Positions 17,317-25,915 of a stretch of DNA of 60,407 nt are shown piece after piece. Every line of letters begins with the position of its first letter. The first letter of the stretch is position 1. The stretch is taken from the NCBI GenBank assembly GCA_041482015.1, contig JBGPCZ010000011.1, positions 1 through 60,407 on the forward strand, written 5' to 3'. The DNA comes from JACQFK01 sp041482015 (lineage in GTDB: Bacteria > Planctomycetota > MHYJ01 > JACPRB01). The position numbers and the translations under genes were made by a program. The notes under the pieces were generated by a model that saw only the letters and a list, made by a program, of their open reading frames with translations, was not told the origin of the DNA and did no database searches.

Positions 17317-18732
17317 CTACTCCTTGATCCGACCCGGCTCGCGCGCGCCGGTCGCCGGCCGCTTCAGCGCCGCGTCGCCAAGATCCTTCCGCATCGTCTC
17401 GGCCAGCGCCTCCATCTTCTGCACGACGTCGGGATGGTCGGCCTTCACGTCGACCGTCTCGCCCGGGTCCTTCTCGAGATCGAAGAGCGAGAGTTCGACC
17501 CGCGCCGTGTCGTACTTCGCAGGCAGCCCGCCCTTTCCGCCGGGCCGGCCGTTCAGCGTCGGGTACGCGTGGGCGAAGTGCAGCTTCCACGTCCCCCAGC
17601 GGACGGCGTGAAGCTCCCGGCCCCAGTAGAAATAGAGCGCCTCGTGCGGACTTTTCGCGCCGGGCTCTCCAAAGAGCAGCGGCCCGATGTCCAGGCCGTC
17701 GATCGCGTGGTCCGGCAGCGCCGCGCCGATCAGCTTCGCCACCGTCGGAAGGACATCGATCGTCACCGCCGGCTCCCGGCAGGCCGTTCCCGCGGGGATG
17801 CGCCCGGGCCACCAGGCAATCATGGGCTCCCGGCAGCCGCCGTCGAACATCGTCGCCTTCCCCTCGCGAAGCGGGTACGCCGAGCCCGCGTGCTCGCCGT
17901 AGCTCAGCCACGGGCCGTTGTCCGACGTGAAAATCACCAGCGTGTCCTTCTCCAGGCCGTTCTTCCGGATCGCTCCCACGATCTCGCCGACCGACCAGTC
18001 GACCTCCATCATCACGTCGCCAAAGAGCCCCACGCCGCTCTTCCCGCGGAACCGGTCGGAGACGTGGAGCGGGACGTGCACCATCGCGTGCGGCACGTAG
18101 AGAAAGAACGGCCGCTCCCGGTTCTTCTCGATGAACCTGACCGCCCGTTCCGTGTACCAGGTCGTCAGCATCTCCTGGTCCTCGTGCGAGACCTTCGGCT
18201 TCACGACCTCGTTCCCCTCGATGAGCGGCAGGTCGGGGAAATTCTTCGCCGTCGGGTGGAGCGGCCACATGTCATTCGAGTACGGCAGCCCGAAGTACTC
18301 GTCGAAGCCGTGCTGCAACGGCAGGAACTGCCGGTCGTCGCCGAGGTGCCACTTGCCGTAGATCGCGGTGGCGTAGCCCTTCTGCTTGCAGACCTCCGCC
18401 AGCGTCCGCTCCGAGGAGCTGATCCCCACCTTTGACTTCGGCCCGAGCGCGCCCAGGATGCCGACCCGGACGTTGTAGCAGCCGGTCATCAGGCTCGCCC
18501 GCGACGCCGAGCAGACCGCCTGCGGGACGTAGAAGTCGGTGAAGATCCTCCCTTCCTTCGCCAGCCGGTCGAGGTTCGGCGTGCGGTACGCCTTCGCGCC
18601 GAACGGCCCGATGTCGGCGTACCCCATGTCGTCCATGAAGATGACGACGATGTTCGGCGGCCGGCGCGTCTCGATCGTGGGAGCCTGCGCGCACGAGGCG
18701 AGCGTTGCGAGAAGGAGCCAGCGAATCTTCAT
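17317..18732 (-). CDS. Sulfatase (arylsulfatase family), lipoprotein
   Basis: A 471-aa type I sulfatase that hydrolyses sulfate esters, probably of sulfated polysaccharides. The signal peptide ends in a lipobox, TLASC (Cys14), so it is likely lipid-anchored outside the cytoplasm. Metal ligands are in IVVIFMDDMGYADIG (D34, D35). The formylglycine site is CSASRASLMTG (Cys74): the CxAxR variant rather than CxPxR, with the downstream LMTG intact. YGKWHLGD and TSDNGPW provide further active-site residues, and the C-terminal sub-domain includes LFDLEKDPGET. Cys-type sulfatases need a formylglycine-generating enzyme, not seen in this window. The gene is divergent from the beta-propeller pair, whose start lies within ~45 bp. 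Confidence 0.94.
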   Translation of the reverse strand: MKIRWLLLATLASCAQAPTIETRRPPNIVVIFMDDMGYADIGPFGAKAYRTPNLDRLAKEGRIFTDFYVPQAVCSASRASLMTGCYNVRVGILGALGPKSKVGISSSERTLAEVCKQKGYATAIYGKWHLGDDRQFLPLQHGFDEYFGLPYSNDMWPLHPTAKNFPDLPLIEGNEVVKPKVSHEDQEMLTTWYTERAVRFIEKNRERPFFLYVPHAMVHVPLHVSDRFRGKSGVGLFGDVMMEVDWSVGEIVGAIRKNGLEKDTLVIFTSDNGPWLSYGEHAGSAYPLREGKATMFDGGCREPMIAWWPGRIPAGTACREPAVTIDVLPTVAKLIGAALPDHAIDGLDIGPLLFGEPGAKSPHEALYFYWGRELHAVRWGTWKLHFAHAYPTLNGRPGGKGGLPAKYDTARVELSLFDLEKDPGETVDVKADHPDVVQKMEALAETMRKDLGDAALKRPATGAREPGRIKE

Positions 18733-18776
18733 GGGCCACCGCCAAGATGGCCCCGATTGTACCCTTTAGTATGGAT

Positions 18777-21518
18777 ATGACCACCCTCCTCCTCGCGACT
18801 CTCCTCGCCTGCCAGGAGGCGCCCGTCGACGAGGTCCTCAAGGCCTCTCCCTCCGGGGTTTGCGTCCTCGTGGGCGCGCGCGACGTCGCCCTGGCCGCGA
18901 AGATCGCCGACGGCGGCCGCTGGGTGGTCCACGCGATTGACGCCGACGAGCCCAACGTCCGCTCGATGCGGCAGGCGATCGACACCCGCGGGCTCTCGGG
19001 CCTGGTCACAATCGAATCCTGGGCGGGCCCCGCGCTCCCCTTCCCCGAGAACGTGGTCAACCTCGTCGTCGCGGAGGCGGACGTGGCCCCGGCGGAACTC
19101 CTCCGCGTGCTCGTTCCCGCCGGCACGGCGCTCGTCAAACGCAACGGCGCCTGGACGGCGGTGAAGAAGCCCCTCCCCGCGGAGTTTGACGAGTGGACCC
19201 ACTGGCGCCACGAGGCCGACGGCAACATGGTCTCGCGCGACCGCGCCGTGGCGCTCCCCACGGGCCTCCGCTGGGTGGCCGGCCCCGCGCAGGACGCCGG
19301 CGGGAAGAAGTGGTACTACGACCACACGCTCGTCTCCTCCAACGGCCGAAACTTTTACGAGTACGAGGACTCGATCGCCGCGCGCGACGCGTACAATGGA
19401 ATCCTCCTCTGGACCCGGCCGATCAAGACGCACACCTTCAAGGAGACGGGCGTCCCGCTCCCCGAGAACCCGACGCCCAAGATGAAGCTCGGGGTCCGGA
19501 CGTCGAAGGTCCGTCCCGTCGCCTCCGGGGACCGGCTCTACATCGCGAGCGACGGCAAGGTCCTCGCCCTCGACGCGCGGACCGGCGGGACCGCGGCCGA
19601 GTTCGGCGAGGCGCGCGACCCGCGCGAGATCCTCCTCGACGGCGGGCTCCTCATCATCACCGACGCAACGGCCGTCCGCGCGTACGATCCCGCGACGAGG
19701 AAGCTTGCCTGGGAGACGACGATCGCCGCGCGCCGGATCGTCGCCGAGGGCGGATCGCTTCTCATCGTCACCGCGAAGCACCTGGTCGCAATCGACCGCG
19801 CGACCGGCAAGGAGCTCTGGCGGCGCGACGAGCCCGACGCCGACCTCGCGCTCACCGCGACCGCCCACGACGGCTACTTCGTCATCGAGAAGTCGACCCT
19901 GCGGGACGATCCCGCGGGCTGCGGCATCAAGGTCTACTCGTCGAAGACGGGCGAGCTCCTCTGGATCCGCGATTACAAGCCCGACATGACGCACTACAAG
20001 GAGGCGCGCGCCTACTTCGCGCAGGGCCTCCTCTGGCTCCCCGTCGAGAAGGAGGGGCTCCTCGGGCTCGACCCGAAGAACGGCTCGCAGCGGAAGCAGT
20101 GGACGACGCGGGGCAAGCACTGCGCCTCCCCCGTCGCCACGGAGCGGTTCTTCCTCGCGCCCGAGTGCGAGGCGACCGACTTCGCCGACGGGACGGAGAC
20201 GCACGCGCGGATGTTCAAGAGTGCCTGCCGCCTCCCGTTCATCCCCGCCAACGGGCTCCTCTACACGTTCCCGGTCCAGTGCGAGTGCTACCCGATGCTC
20301 CGCGGCTACATGGGGCTTTCGTCGACGGCGAAGACCGGCGAGCTCGCCGCCGGGCCGCGGATCCAAAAGGGCGCCGCACTCCCCGCGGCCGGCGCGCTCC
20401 TCAAGCCCGCGGACGCCACCGCCGAATGGCCGACCTACCGGCACGACGTCTACCGCAGCGGCGCCACGCCCGCCCCGCTCCGCCGCGCCGACGTGAAGAA
20501 GTCGTGGGAGACGACCGTCGCCGAGTGGCCGGCCGGTCCGGCCGCGGCCGAGTGGAAAACGAACCCGTTCGTGAAGGGGATCCTGACGGCGCCCATCGCG
20601 GCGGGCGGAAGCATCTACGTCGGCGTGCCCGACCTCCACCGCGTGGTGGCGCTCGATGCTAAATCGGGCAAGACGCGCTGGACGTTCCTCGCGGGCGGCC
20701 GCCTCGACGGGCCGCCCACGATCCACGAGGACCTCTGCCTCTTTGGGGCGCACGACGGCTGGGTGTACGCCGTCCGCGCCGAGGACGGAGTCCTCGCGTG
20801 GCGCCTGCGCGTTGCGCCGAACGAGTCGCGGATCCTGGCGTACGGCCAGATGGAATCGCTCTGGCCGGCCGTCTCGAGCGTGCTCGTCGACCGGGACCTC
20901 GGCTACGTCGCGGCCGGCCGCCATCCGACCGCCGACGGCGGGATCCGCGTCGTCGCGTTCAAGCCGCGGACGGGCGAGATCGCGTGGGAGAAGACGGTCG
21001 ACAACCTGGACGCGATCACGAAGTGGTACGGCGGGACGCTGCCCGCGAGCCAGAACACGCCCACCGGCCCCAACGCGCCCAAACTCCCCAAGGTCGGGCT
21101 AGACTTCGAGCCGGTCGACCTGCTGGTCCGCGACGGCGAGAGCGTGGCGATGTCCCGATGGAAGTTCAACGCGGCCGACGGCGCCTTCACACTCGCGCTC
21201 GGCAGCGTGACGTACGAGGCGCCCGGCGGCCTCGCGGTGCCGCGCGGCCTCTGGGGCTACGGCATCCGGCAGACGAAGCAGGTCCAGCCCAAGCCTCCCG
21301 CGTGCTTCGACGCGGGGAAGATCCACGCGGGCGCGACGGGCGACGCGGCGATGATCGTCGCGGGCGGCACGCTCGTCTCGATCACCGCGAAAGGCGACCT
21401 CCGGGTGGGCGACCGCCTTGTCGACCTGGGCGTCGAGCCGATCACCGACGGGATGATCTCCGCCTACGGCGCCCTCTACCTCGTAACCCAGAAGGGCACC
21501 TTGATCTGTCTCGAGTAG
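18777..21518 (+). CDS. PQQ-like beta-propeller lipoprotein with methyltransferase-like N-terminus
   Basis: The ATG at 18777 (one at 18771 is also possible) gives a short signal peptide ending in LLATLLAC, a likely lipobox. Residues ~25-130 read like a Rossmann methyltransferase fragment (SGVCVLVGARDVALAAKIADGG, VHAIDADEPNV, LPFPENVVNLVVAE, LLRVLVPAG) without a complete SAM site. This is followed by DEWTHWRHEADGNMVSRD and then PQQ-type blades with LDARTGGTAAEF, AIDRATGKELWRR, ALDAKSGKTRWTF and KPRTGEIAWEK, each ending in a Trp-like docking residue. Such chimeras occur in planctomycetes; the role is unknown, perhaps an extracytoplasmic oxidoreductase or binding scaffold. There is no Shine-Dalgarno. 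The next gene starts 10 nt after the stop. Confidence 0.86.
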   Translation: MTTLLLATLLACQEAPVDEVLKASPSGVCVLVGARDVALAAKIADGGRWVVHAIDADEPNVRSMRQAIDTRGLSGLVTIESWAGPALPFPENVVNLVVAEADVAPAELLRVLVPAGTALVKRNGAWTAVKKPLPAEFDEWTHWRHEADGNMVSRDRAVALPTGLRWVAGPAQDAGGKKWYYDHTLVSSNGRNFYEYEDSIAARDAYNGILLWTRPIKTHTFKETGVPLPENPTPKMKLGVRTSKVRPVASGDRLYIASDGKVLALDARTGGTAAEFGEARDPREILLDGGLLIITDATAVRAYDPATRKLAWETTIAARRIVAEGGSLLIVTAKHLVAIDRATGKELWRRDEPDADLALTATAHDGYFVIEKSTLRDDPAGCGIKVYSSKTGELLWIRDYKPDMTHYKEARAYFAQGLLWLPVEKEGLLGLDPKNGSQRKQWTTRGKHCASPVATERFFLAPECEATDFADGTETHARMFKSACRLPFIPANGLLYTFPVQCECYPMLRGYMGLSSTAKTGELAAGPRIQKGAALPAAGALLKPADATAEWPTYRHDVYRSGATPAPLRRADVKKSWETTVAEWPAGPAAAEWKTNPFVKGILTAPIAAGGSIYVGVPDLHRVVALDAKSGKTRWTFLAGGRLDGPPTIHEDLCLFGAHDGWVYAVRAEDGVLAWRLRVAPNESRILAYGQMESLWPAVSSVLVDRDLGYVAAGRHPTADGGIRVVAFKPRTGEIAWEKTVDNLDAITKWYGGTLPASQNTPTGPNAPKLPKVGLDFEPVDLLVRDGESVAMSRWKFNAADGAFTLALGSVTYEAPGGLAVPRGLWGYGIRQTKQVQPKPPACFDAGKIHAGATGDAAMIVAGGTLVSITAKGDLRVGDRLVDLGVEPITDGMISAYGALYLVTQKGTLICLE

Positions 21519-21528
21519 GAGCCACCGA

Positions 21529-23355
21529 ATGCAGCCACGCACGCTCGCCATCGCCCTGCTTCTTTCAGTCCCGGGCGCGCTCCTCGCCCAGGAGGACTGG
21601 CCGCAGTGGCGCGGCCCCAACCGCGACGGTGTAAGCCGGGAAACGGGCCTGCTCAAGGAGTGGCCGACGGCGGGGCCGAGGCTCCTCTGGCAGATCGACC
21701 GGGTCGGCGTCGCTTACTCCACGCTTGCGGTGAAGGGCGGACGCCTCTACACGCAGGGCGACGTGGACGGCATCGAACAGGTGATCTGCCTGGACGCCGA
21801 GAGCGGAAAGACCCTCTGGGCGGTCCAATCGGAGCCCGTCGCCCGCCGCCTGGCGCAAAAGACCGCGGACCAGATGAAGAAGCTGGACCGCGACGGCGAC
21901 GGCGTGGTGGACGAGGCGGAGGCGCTCGCCGGGCTCGGATGGAACTTCAACCAGTTCGACACGCCGATCGAGGGCGGCCCGAAGGCAATCGCAGAGGCCC
22001 GCGCCAAGCGGCTCATCGCGAAGCTCGACAAAAACGGCGACGGCCGCCTCGACTTCACGGAGTTCGGGCCCGGCCTCCGCGACAAGGCGCCCGAGATCGA
22101 TTCGACCGACCAGCAGGCCGATGTCGCCGCGCTCGCGAAGAAGAGGGCGGACGCCTACTTCGAGGCGTTCGACAAGGACAAGGACGGGAAGCTGACCCAG
22201 AAAGAGGTCTCCGGCTCGGTGCTCTCGCAGCTGTTCGACCGGATCGACCAGGCCGACCCCCAGACCAAGAAGAAGGACGGCTTCGTGACCCCCGAGGAGC
22301 TGGTCGCCTACCTGGTCAAGTCCGAGCCCGGACGCGACGGGATCCTCACGGCGGAGGAACTCGCCCTGTACTACGAGAAGCAGCATGCGGGTCGCGACGG
22401 GATCCTCACCGCCGCGAAGCTGAAGGGCTACTACGGCGGGTACCGGAACAGCTACGGCGACGGCCCCCGCGGCGCGCCGACCCTGGACGGAGAGTTCGTC
22501 TACACCGAGGGCGGCTCGGGCGACGTCTCCTGCCTCGAGGCCGCGACGGGCAAGACCGTCTGGCACCTCAACCTCGCCACGGACCTGGGCGGCGGCGTTC
22601 CCGGTTGGGGCTACAGCGAATCGCCGCTCGTGCTCGGCGATTGGCTGATCGTCACGCCGGGCGGCAAGAACGGCACGCTGGCCGCGCTCGACAAGAAGAC
22701 GGGGAAACCGGTATGGCGCTCCGCGGGAATGACGGAGGGGGCCCAGTACTCGTCGCCCGTCGTGGCCGAGCTCGCGGGCGTGCGGCAGATCGTCCAGATG
22801 GCGAACAAGAACGTCTTCGGGGTCCGGGCGGACACCGGCGCGCTTCTCTGGACCTACGCCAAGGCGAACAACGGGACGGCCAACGTCTGCACGCCGGTGC
22901 CCTGGAAGGACCACGTCTTCGCTTCCAGCGACTACGGCGTGGGAGGCGGGCTCGTCCAGATCGCCGCCGACGGCGCGGGCTGCAAGGCCGAGGAGGTCTA
23001 CTTCGAGAAGCGCATGGCGAACCACCACGGCGGGATCGTCCGCGTGGACGATCACCTGTACGGCTTCGGAAACGGCGGGCTGATCTGCATGGACTTCCTC
23101 ACCGGGAAGATCGCTTGGAGCAACCGGAGCGTGAACAAGGGTTCGCTGGTCTTCGCCGACGGGATGCTCTACTGCCTCGGCGAGGGCTACCAGGTGGCGC
23201 TGGTCGAGGCGAATCCCAAGGAGTACAAGGAGCACGGCCGGTTCAAGATCGACAACCTCGGCCGCCCGAGCTGGGCGCACCCCGTCGTGGCCGGCGGCCG
23301 GCTCTTCATCCGGAACCAGCAGCGCCTGGCCGCCTACGACATCAAGGCTCGATAG
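21529..23355 (+). CDS. PQQ-like beta-propeller protein with inserted EF-hands
   Basis: A 608-aa exported protein (signal peptide 1-20, ALLAQEDWPQWRGPNRDG) with TAGGAG ahead of its ATG and 10 nt from the previous stop, so cotranscribed. The first propeller strands (24-105) are interrupted by ~200 residues of calcium-binding repeats: canonical EF loops at 120-131 (DRDGDGVVDEAE), 167-178 (DKNGDGRLDFTE) and 215-226 (DKDKDGKLTQKE), a longer degenerate loop at ~240-257, and two GRDGILTA half-units (268-274 and 288-294). Propeller blades resume at ~315 (SCLEAATGKTVWHL, ALDKKTGKPVWRS) and run to the end. The organisation suggests calcium-dependent folding or partner binding; the enzymatic role is unproven. 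Confidence 0.9.
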   Translation: MQPRTLAIALLLSVPGALLAQEDWPQWRGPNRDGVSRETGLLKEWPTAGPRLLWQIDRVGVAYSTLAVKGGRLYTQGDVDGIEQVICLDAESGKTLWAVQSEPVARRLAQKTADQMKKLDRDGDGVVDEAEALAGLGWNFNQFDTPIEGGPKAIAEARAKRLIAKLDKNGDGRLDFTEFGPGLRDKAPEIDSTDQQADVAALAKKRADAYFEAFDKDKDGKLTQKEVSGSVLSQLFDRIDQADPQTKKKDGFVTPEELVAYLVKSEPGRDGILTAEELALYYEKQHAGRDGILTAAKLKGYYGGYRNSYGDGPRGAPTLDGEFVYTEGGSGDVSCLEAATGKTVWHLNLATDLGGGVPGWGYSESPLVLGDWLIVTPGGKNGTLAALDKKTGKPVWRSAGMTEGAQYSSPVVAELAGVRQIVQMANKNVFGVRADTGALLWTYAKANNGTANVCTPVPWKDHVFASSDYGVGGGLVQIAADGAGCKAEEVYFEKRMANHHGGIVRVDDHLYGFGNGGLICMDFLTGKIAWSNRSVNKGSLVFADGMLYCLGEGYQVALVEANPKEYKEHGRFKIDNLGRPSWAHPVVAGGRLFIRNQQRLAAYDIKAR

Positions 23356-23358
23356 ACC

Positions 23359-23799
23359 CTACTCGTAGCGGAACGGCTTGCGCAGCGAGCGCCAGGGTTC
23401 CTTGTCGTAACAGTCGATCAGGAACGGGCCCTTCGCCACCGCGGGCGAGAGGATCGCGAGGAACGTCACGGGCGCCTTCGACGAGTTGTAGATCCCGTGC
23501 ACGACTTTCCGGGGGATGAAGGCCGTCTCGCCGGGCTTCAGGATCCGGCGCTCGCGGCCCACCCACTGCTCGCCCTTCCCCTCGAGGATGTAGATGATCT
23601 CCTCGCGCGCGGGATGGAGGTGGAACTGGTGGCCGCGGCCGGGCGGCATCGTCACGCGCACGAGGATCAGGTTCTTCGTGCCCGTCATCTCGGGCTTGCA
23701 GCACCAGTCGTGGTGGCCCCAGTGGGCCTCCGAGACCTCGCACTCCTGGCTCGTGATGAACCGCAGGAATTCCTTCTTGTCCCGGGTCGCCGGGCTCAT
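23359..23799 (-). CDS. Cupin-domain protein
   Basis: A 146-aa single-domain cupin, last gene of the four-gene minus-strand operon. Cupin motif 1 is PGRGHQFHLHPAREEIIYILEG, with metal ligands H60, H62 and E66 or E67; motif 2 is PGETAFIPRKVVHGIYN, with H101. The N-terminus has a CC pair (residues 33-34) and several His (HWGHHDW) of unknown role. The metal site appears complete, so the protein could be an isomerase, dioxygenase or small-molecule sensor. Its start overlaps the stop of the TIM-barrel gene in an ATGA, which points to co-production and possibly successive steps. It is convergent with the EF-hand propeller gene, three nt away. Confidence 0.9.
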   Translation of the reverse strand: MSPATRDKKEFLRFITSQECEVSEAHWGHHDWCCKPEMTGTKNLILVRVTMPPGRGHQFHLHPAREEIIYILEGKGEQWVGRERRILKPGETAFIPRKVVHGIYNSSKAPVTFLAILSPAVAKGPFLIDCYDKEPWRSLRKPFRYE

Positions 23800-24686
23800 C
23801 GCGCCGTCACCTTTCCCTTCTTTCCAGACCCGTTCTTGGACGCGGCCCCGCGGCCCAGCTTGATCGCCTTGAACTTGCGGATCTGGTCGGCGATCGCGCG
23901 CTCCGCCGGGAGACGCTCCGTCGAGCTCGCGCCGTAGAAGCCGTCCACTCCCTTTGAGTGCTGGAGGACGTAGTCCGCGTCGGGCGGCTCGGAGATCGGG
24001 CCGCCGTGGCAGATCACGAGCACGTCTCCCCGGACCGACCGCGCGGCGTCGGCGATCTCGTCAATCTTCCGGACGCAGTCGTCGAGCGTCTTCGAGCTCT
24101 TCGCGCCGATCGTCCCGCCCGTCGTCACGCCCATGTGGGCCACGATGATGTCCGCCCCCGCCTCCGTCATCCGCTTCGCTTCGTCGGTGTTGAAGACGTA
24201 CGGCGTCGTCAGCAGGTCCATGTCGTGCGCCATCCGGGTCACGTCGACCTCGAGCTGGTAGCTCATCCCGGTCTCCTCGAGGCTCTGGCGCATCTCCCCG
24301 CCCCAGAGGCCGACGGTCGGAAAATTCTGGATCCCCGCGAAGCCGAGCTCCTTCAGCTCCTGGAGGAAGAGCCGCGGGATCATGAAGGGATCGGTGCCGC
24401 AGACGCCGGCGAGCACCGGCGTGTGCTTGACCACCGGCAGCACCTCGAAGGCCATCTCCTTCACGATCTGGTTGGCGTTTCCATAGGGCATCAGGCCCGC
24501 CGACGAGCCGCGGCCCGCCATGCGGTAGCGGCCCGAGTTGTAGATGATGAGGAGATCGATGCCGCCCGCCTCCTCGCTCTTCGCGGAGAGCCCCGTCCCC
24601 GCGCCGCCCCCGATGATCGGCTCGCCCTGCGCGATCTTCTCGCGGAACCGCTTCATGATCGCCGCGCGTGAGTTGTCGACCTTCAC
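23796..24686 (-). CDS. Phosphoenolpyruvate hydrolase-like TIM-barrel enzyme
   Basis: A 296-aa protein of the PEP_hydrolase family (PF09370, also known as a TIM-barrel signal transduction family), related to PEP mutase-type barrels. The GTG at 24686 is chosen because it overlaps the upstream stop as GTGA and has GGAAGG nine nt before it. Family marks are PIIGGGAGTGLSAKSEEAGG (residues ~24-43), LIIYNSGRYRMAG, PVLAGVCGTDPF, GFAGIQNFPTVG, VFNTDEAKRM, DIIVAHMGVTTGG and ICHGGPISEP. The same motifs, less a Lys and a His, recur in the sensor domain of the regulator at 30937-32679. The C-terminus is a short Lys/Arg tail. The true substrate is uncertain; it functions next to the Tm-1-like protein encoded just upstream. 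Confidence 0.92.
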   Translation of the reverse strand: MKVDNSRAAIMKRFREKIAQGEPIIGGGAGTGLSAKSEEAGGIDLLIIYNSGRYRMAGRGSSAGLMPYGNANQIVKEMAFEVLPVVKHTPVLAGVCGTDPFMIPRLFLQELKELGFAGIQNFPTVGLWGGEMRQSLEETGMSYQLEVDVTRMAHDMDLLTTPYVFNTDEAKRMTEAGADIIVAHMGVTTGGTIGAKSSKTLDDCVRKIDEIADAARSVRGDVLVICHGGPISEPPDADYVLQHSKGVDGFYGASSTERLPAERAIADQIRKFKAIKLGRGAASKNGSGKKGKVTAR

Positions 24687-25915
24687 TTCGAGACCCTTCC
24701 TTTCTTGGCCGTTTCGATCAGGTCCAACAGCTTCCGGGTCGCCGCATCGGCGAACTCCGGGTCGTTGATGTGCAGGTCGAGCTCCCTGAGCTCGACGCCT
24801 TTCGCGGTCCGCTTGATCGCGTCGTAGAGCGCCGTCCGAGCCGCGGGGTCGTCGAACGGCTGGCCGGCCGCGTCGATCGCCGAGACCCCTTTGAGCGGAA
24901 GCAGGATCGACGTCGGTCCCTTCGCCGCCGCGCACTTTCGGCCGAGGTCCTCGCCGATCCGCGTGTTCTCCTCGGGCGTCGTCCTCATGAGCGTCACGAC
25001 CGGGTTGTGCGGGTAGAACTTCCGCCCTTTAAACTGGGCGGGCACCGTCTCGGGCGCGTAGAAGTTCACCATGTCGGTCGCGCCCACCGAGACGAGCTGC
25101 GGCACGCCCACCCTTCCCGCCGCGGTCAGCCGGTCGGGACCGGCCGTCAGGAACCCGCCGCAGAGCTCGTCGGCGAGCTCCGTCGTCGTGATGTCGAGGA
25201 CGCCTGCGATCAGCCCCTCGGCGATGAGCGACTCCATCGCCTGCCCGCCGTTTCCCGTCGCGTGGAAGACGAGCACCTCGTAGCCCGCCTTCTCGAGCGT
25301 CTCCTTCGCCCGCATGATGCACTTCGTGGTCACGCCGAACATTGTCGCCGCGATGAGCGGCCGGTCCTCCTCAGCGGTGTCGGGCAGCGAAAGGGTCACC
25401 ATCCCCGCCATCGCCCGGGCCGCCTCGCTCAGGATCTGCCTGCTGATCCGGTTGATCCCGAGGATGTCGACGACGGAATTCATCATCAGGATGTCCTTGT
25501 CGCCGACCCACTGCCGCACGGTGCCGGAGGCGAGGGTGCTCACCATGAGCTTGGGGACGCCGATCGGGAGCGCCCGCATCGCCGACGTGCCGATCGTCGT
25601 CCCGGCCGAGCCACCGAGCCCCAGCACGCCCGCGACGTCGCCCTTTGAGTGCAGATCCGTGACGATCTTCGTCGCGCCCGCCGCGGCGGCCTTGACCGCC
25701 TTGCCGCGATCGTTCTTCTCACGGACCGTCGCGAGCGTCGTCCCCGCCGCCTTGAAAACCTCCTCGCGGGGGATGTCCGCCGCGATGGCCGGCGTCCCCA
25801 GGCAGCCGGTGTCCACGATCTTGGCCGCCACCTTCATCGCGGCCAGCTGGTCGCGGACGAACGCGGCCTCCGGGCCCTTCGTGTCGAGCGTCGCCAGGAC
25901 GTAGACGGCCTTCAT
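24683..25915 (-). CDS. Tm-1-like ATP-binding protein (UPF0261)
   Basis: A 410-aa protein of the Tm-1-like/UPF0261 family, named for the tomato Tm-1 resistance protein. In that plant protein a Tm-1-like domain and a PEP-hydrolase-like TIM barrel are fused; here they are separate adjacent genes. Visible marks are VYVLATLDTKGPEAAFVRDQL at the N-terminus, IVDTGCLG, the Gly-rich GLGGSAGTTIGTSAMRALPIG (ATP-site region, ~105-125), IMAGMVTLSLP, VFHATGNGGQAMESL, LDITTTELADELCGG and VSVGATDMVNF. The ATG at 25915 is preferred over one five codons earlier because it overlaps the upstream stop as ATGA. The bacterial function is unknown; the tight coupling suggests a two-subunit enzyme with the TIM barrel. 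Confidence 0.92.
   Translation of the reverse strand: MKAVYVLATLDTKGPEAAFVRDQLAAMKVAAKIVDTGCLGTPAIAADIPREEVFKAAGTTLATVREKNDRGKAVKAAAAGATKIVTDLHSKGDVAGVLGLGGSAGTTIGTSAMRALPIGVPKLMVSTLASGTVRQWVGDKDILMMNSVVDILGINRISRQILSEAARAMAGMVTLSLPDTAEEDRPLIAATMFGVTTKCIMRAKETLEKAGYEVLVFHATGNGGQAMESLIAEGLIAGVLDITTTELADELCGGFLTAGPDRLTAAGRVGVPQLVSVGATDMVNFYAPETVPAQFKGRKFYPHNPVVTLMRTTPEENTRIGEDLGRKCAAAKGPTSILLPLKGVSAIDAAGQPFDDPAARTALYDAIKRTAKGVELRELDLHINDPEFADAATRKLLDLIETAKKGRVSK

Noticed and set aside
18729..20924. Long minus-strand open frame opposite the beta-propeller gene, and similar long antisense frames (for example 5825-7954 and 39286-44136)
   Set aside because: High G+C codon bias leaves antisense frames open. 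Their translations are Arg/Asp/Val/Leu-rich with no domains.
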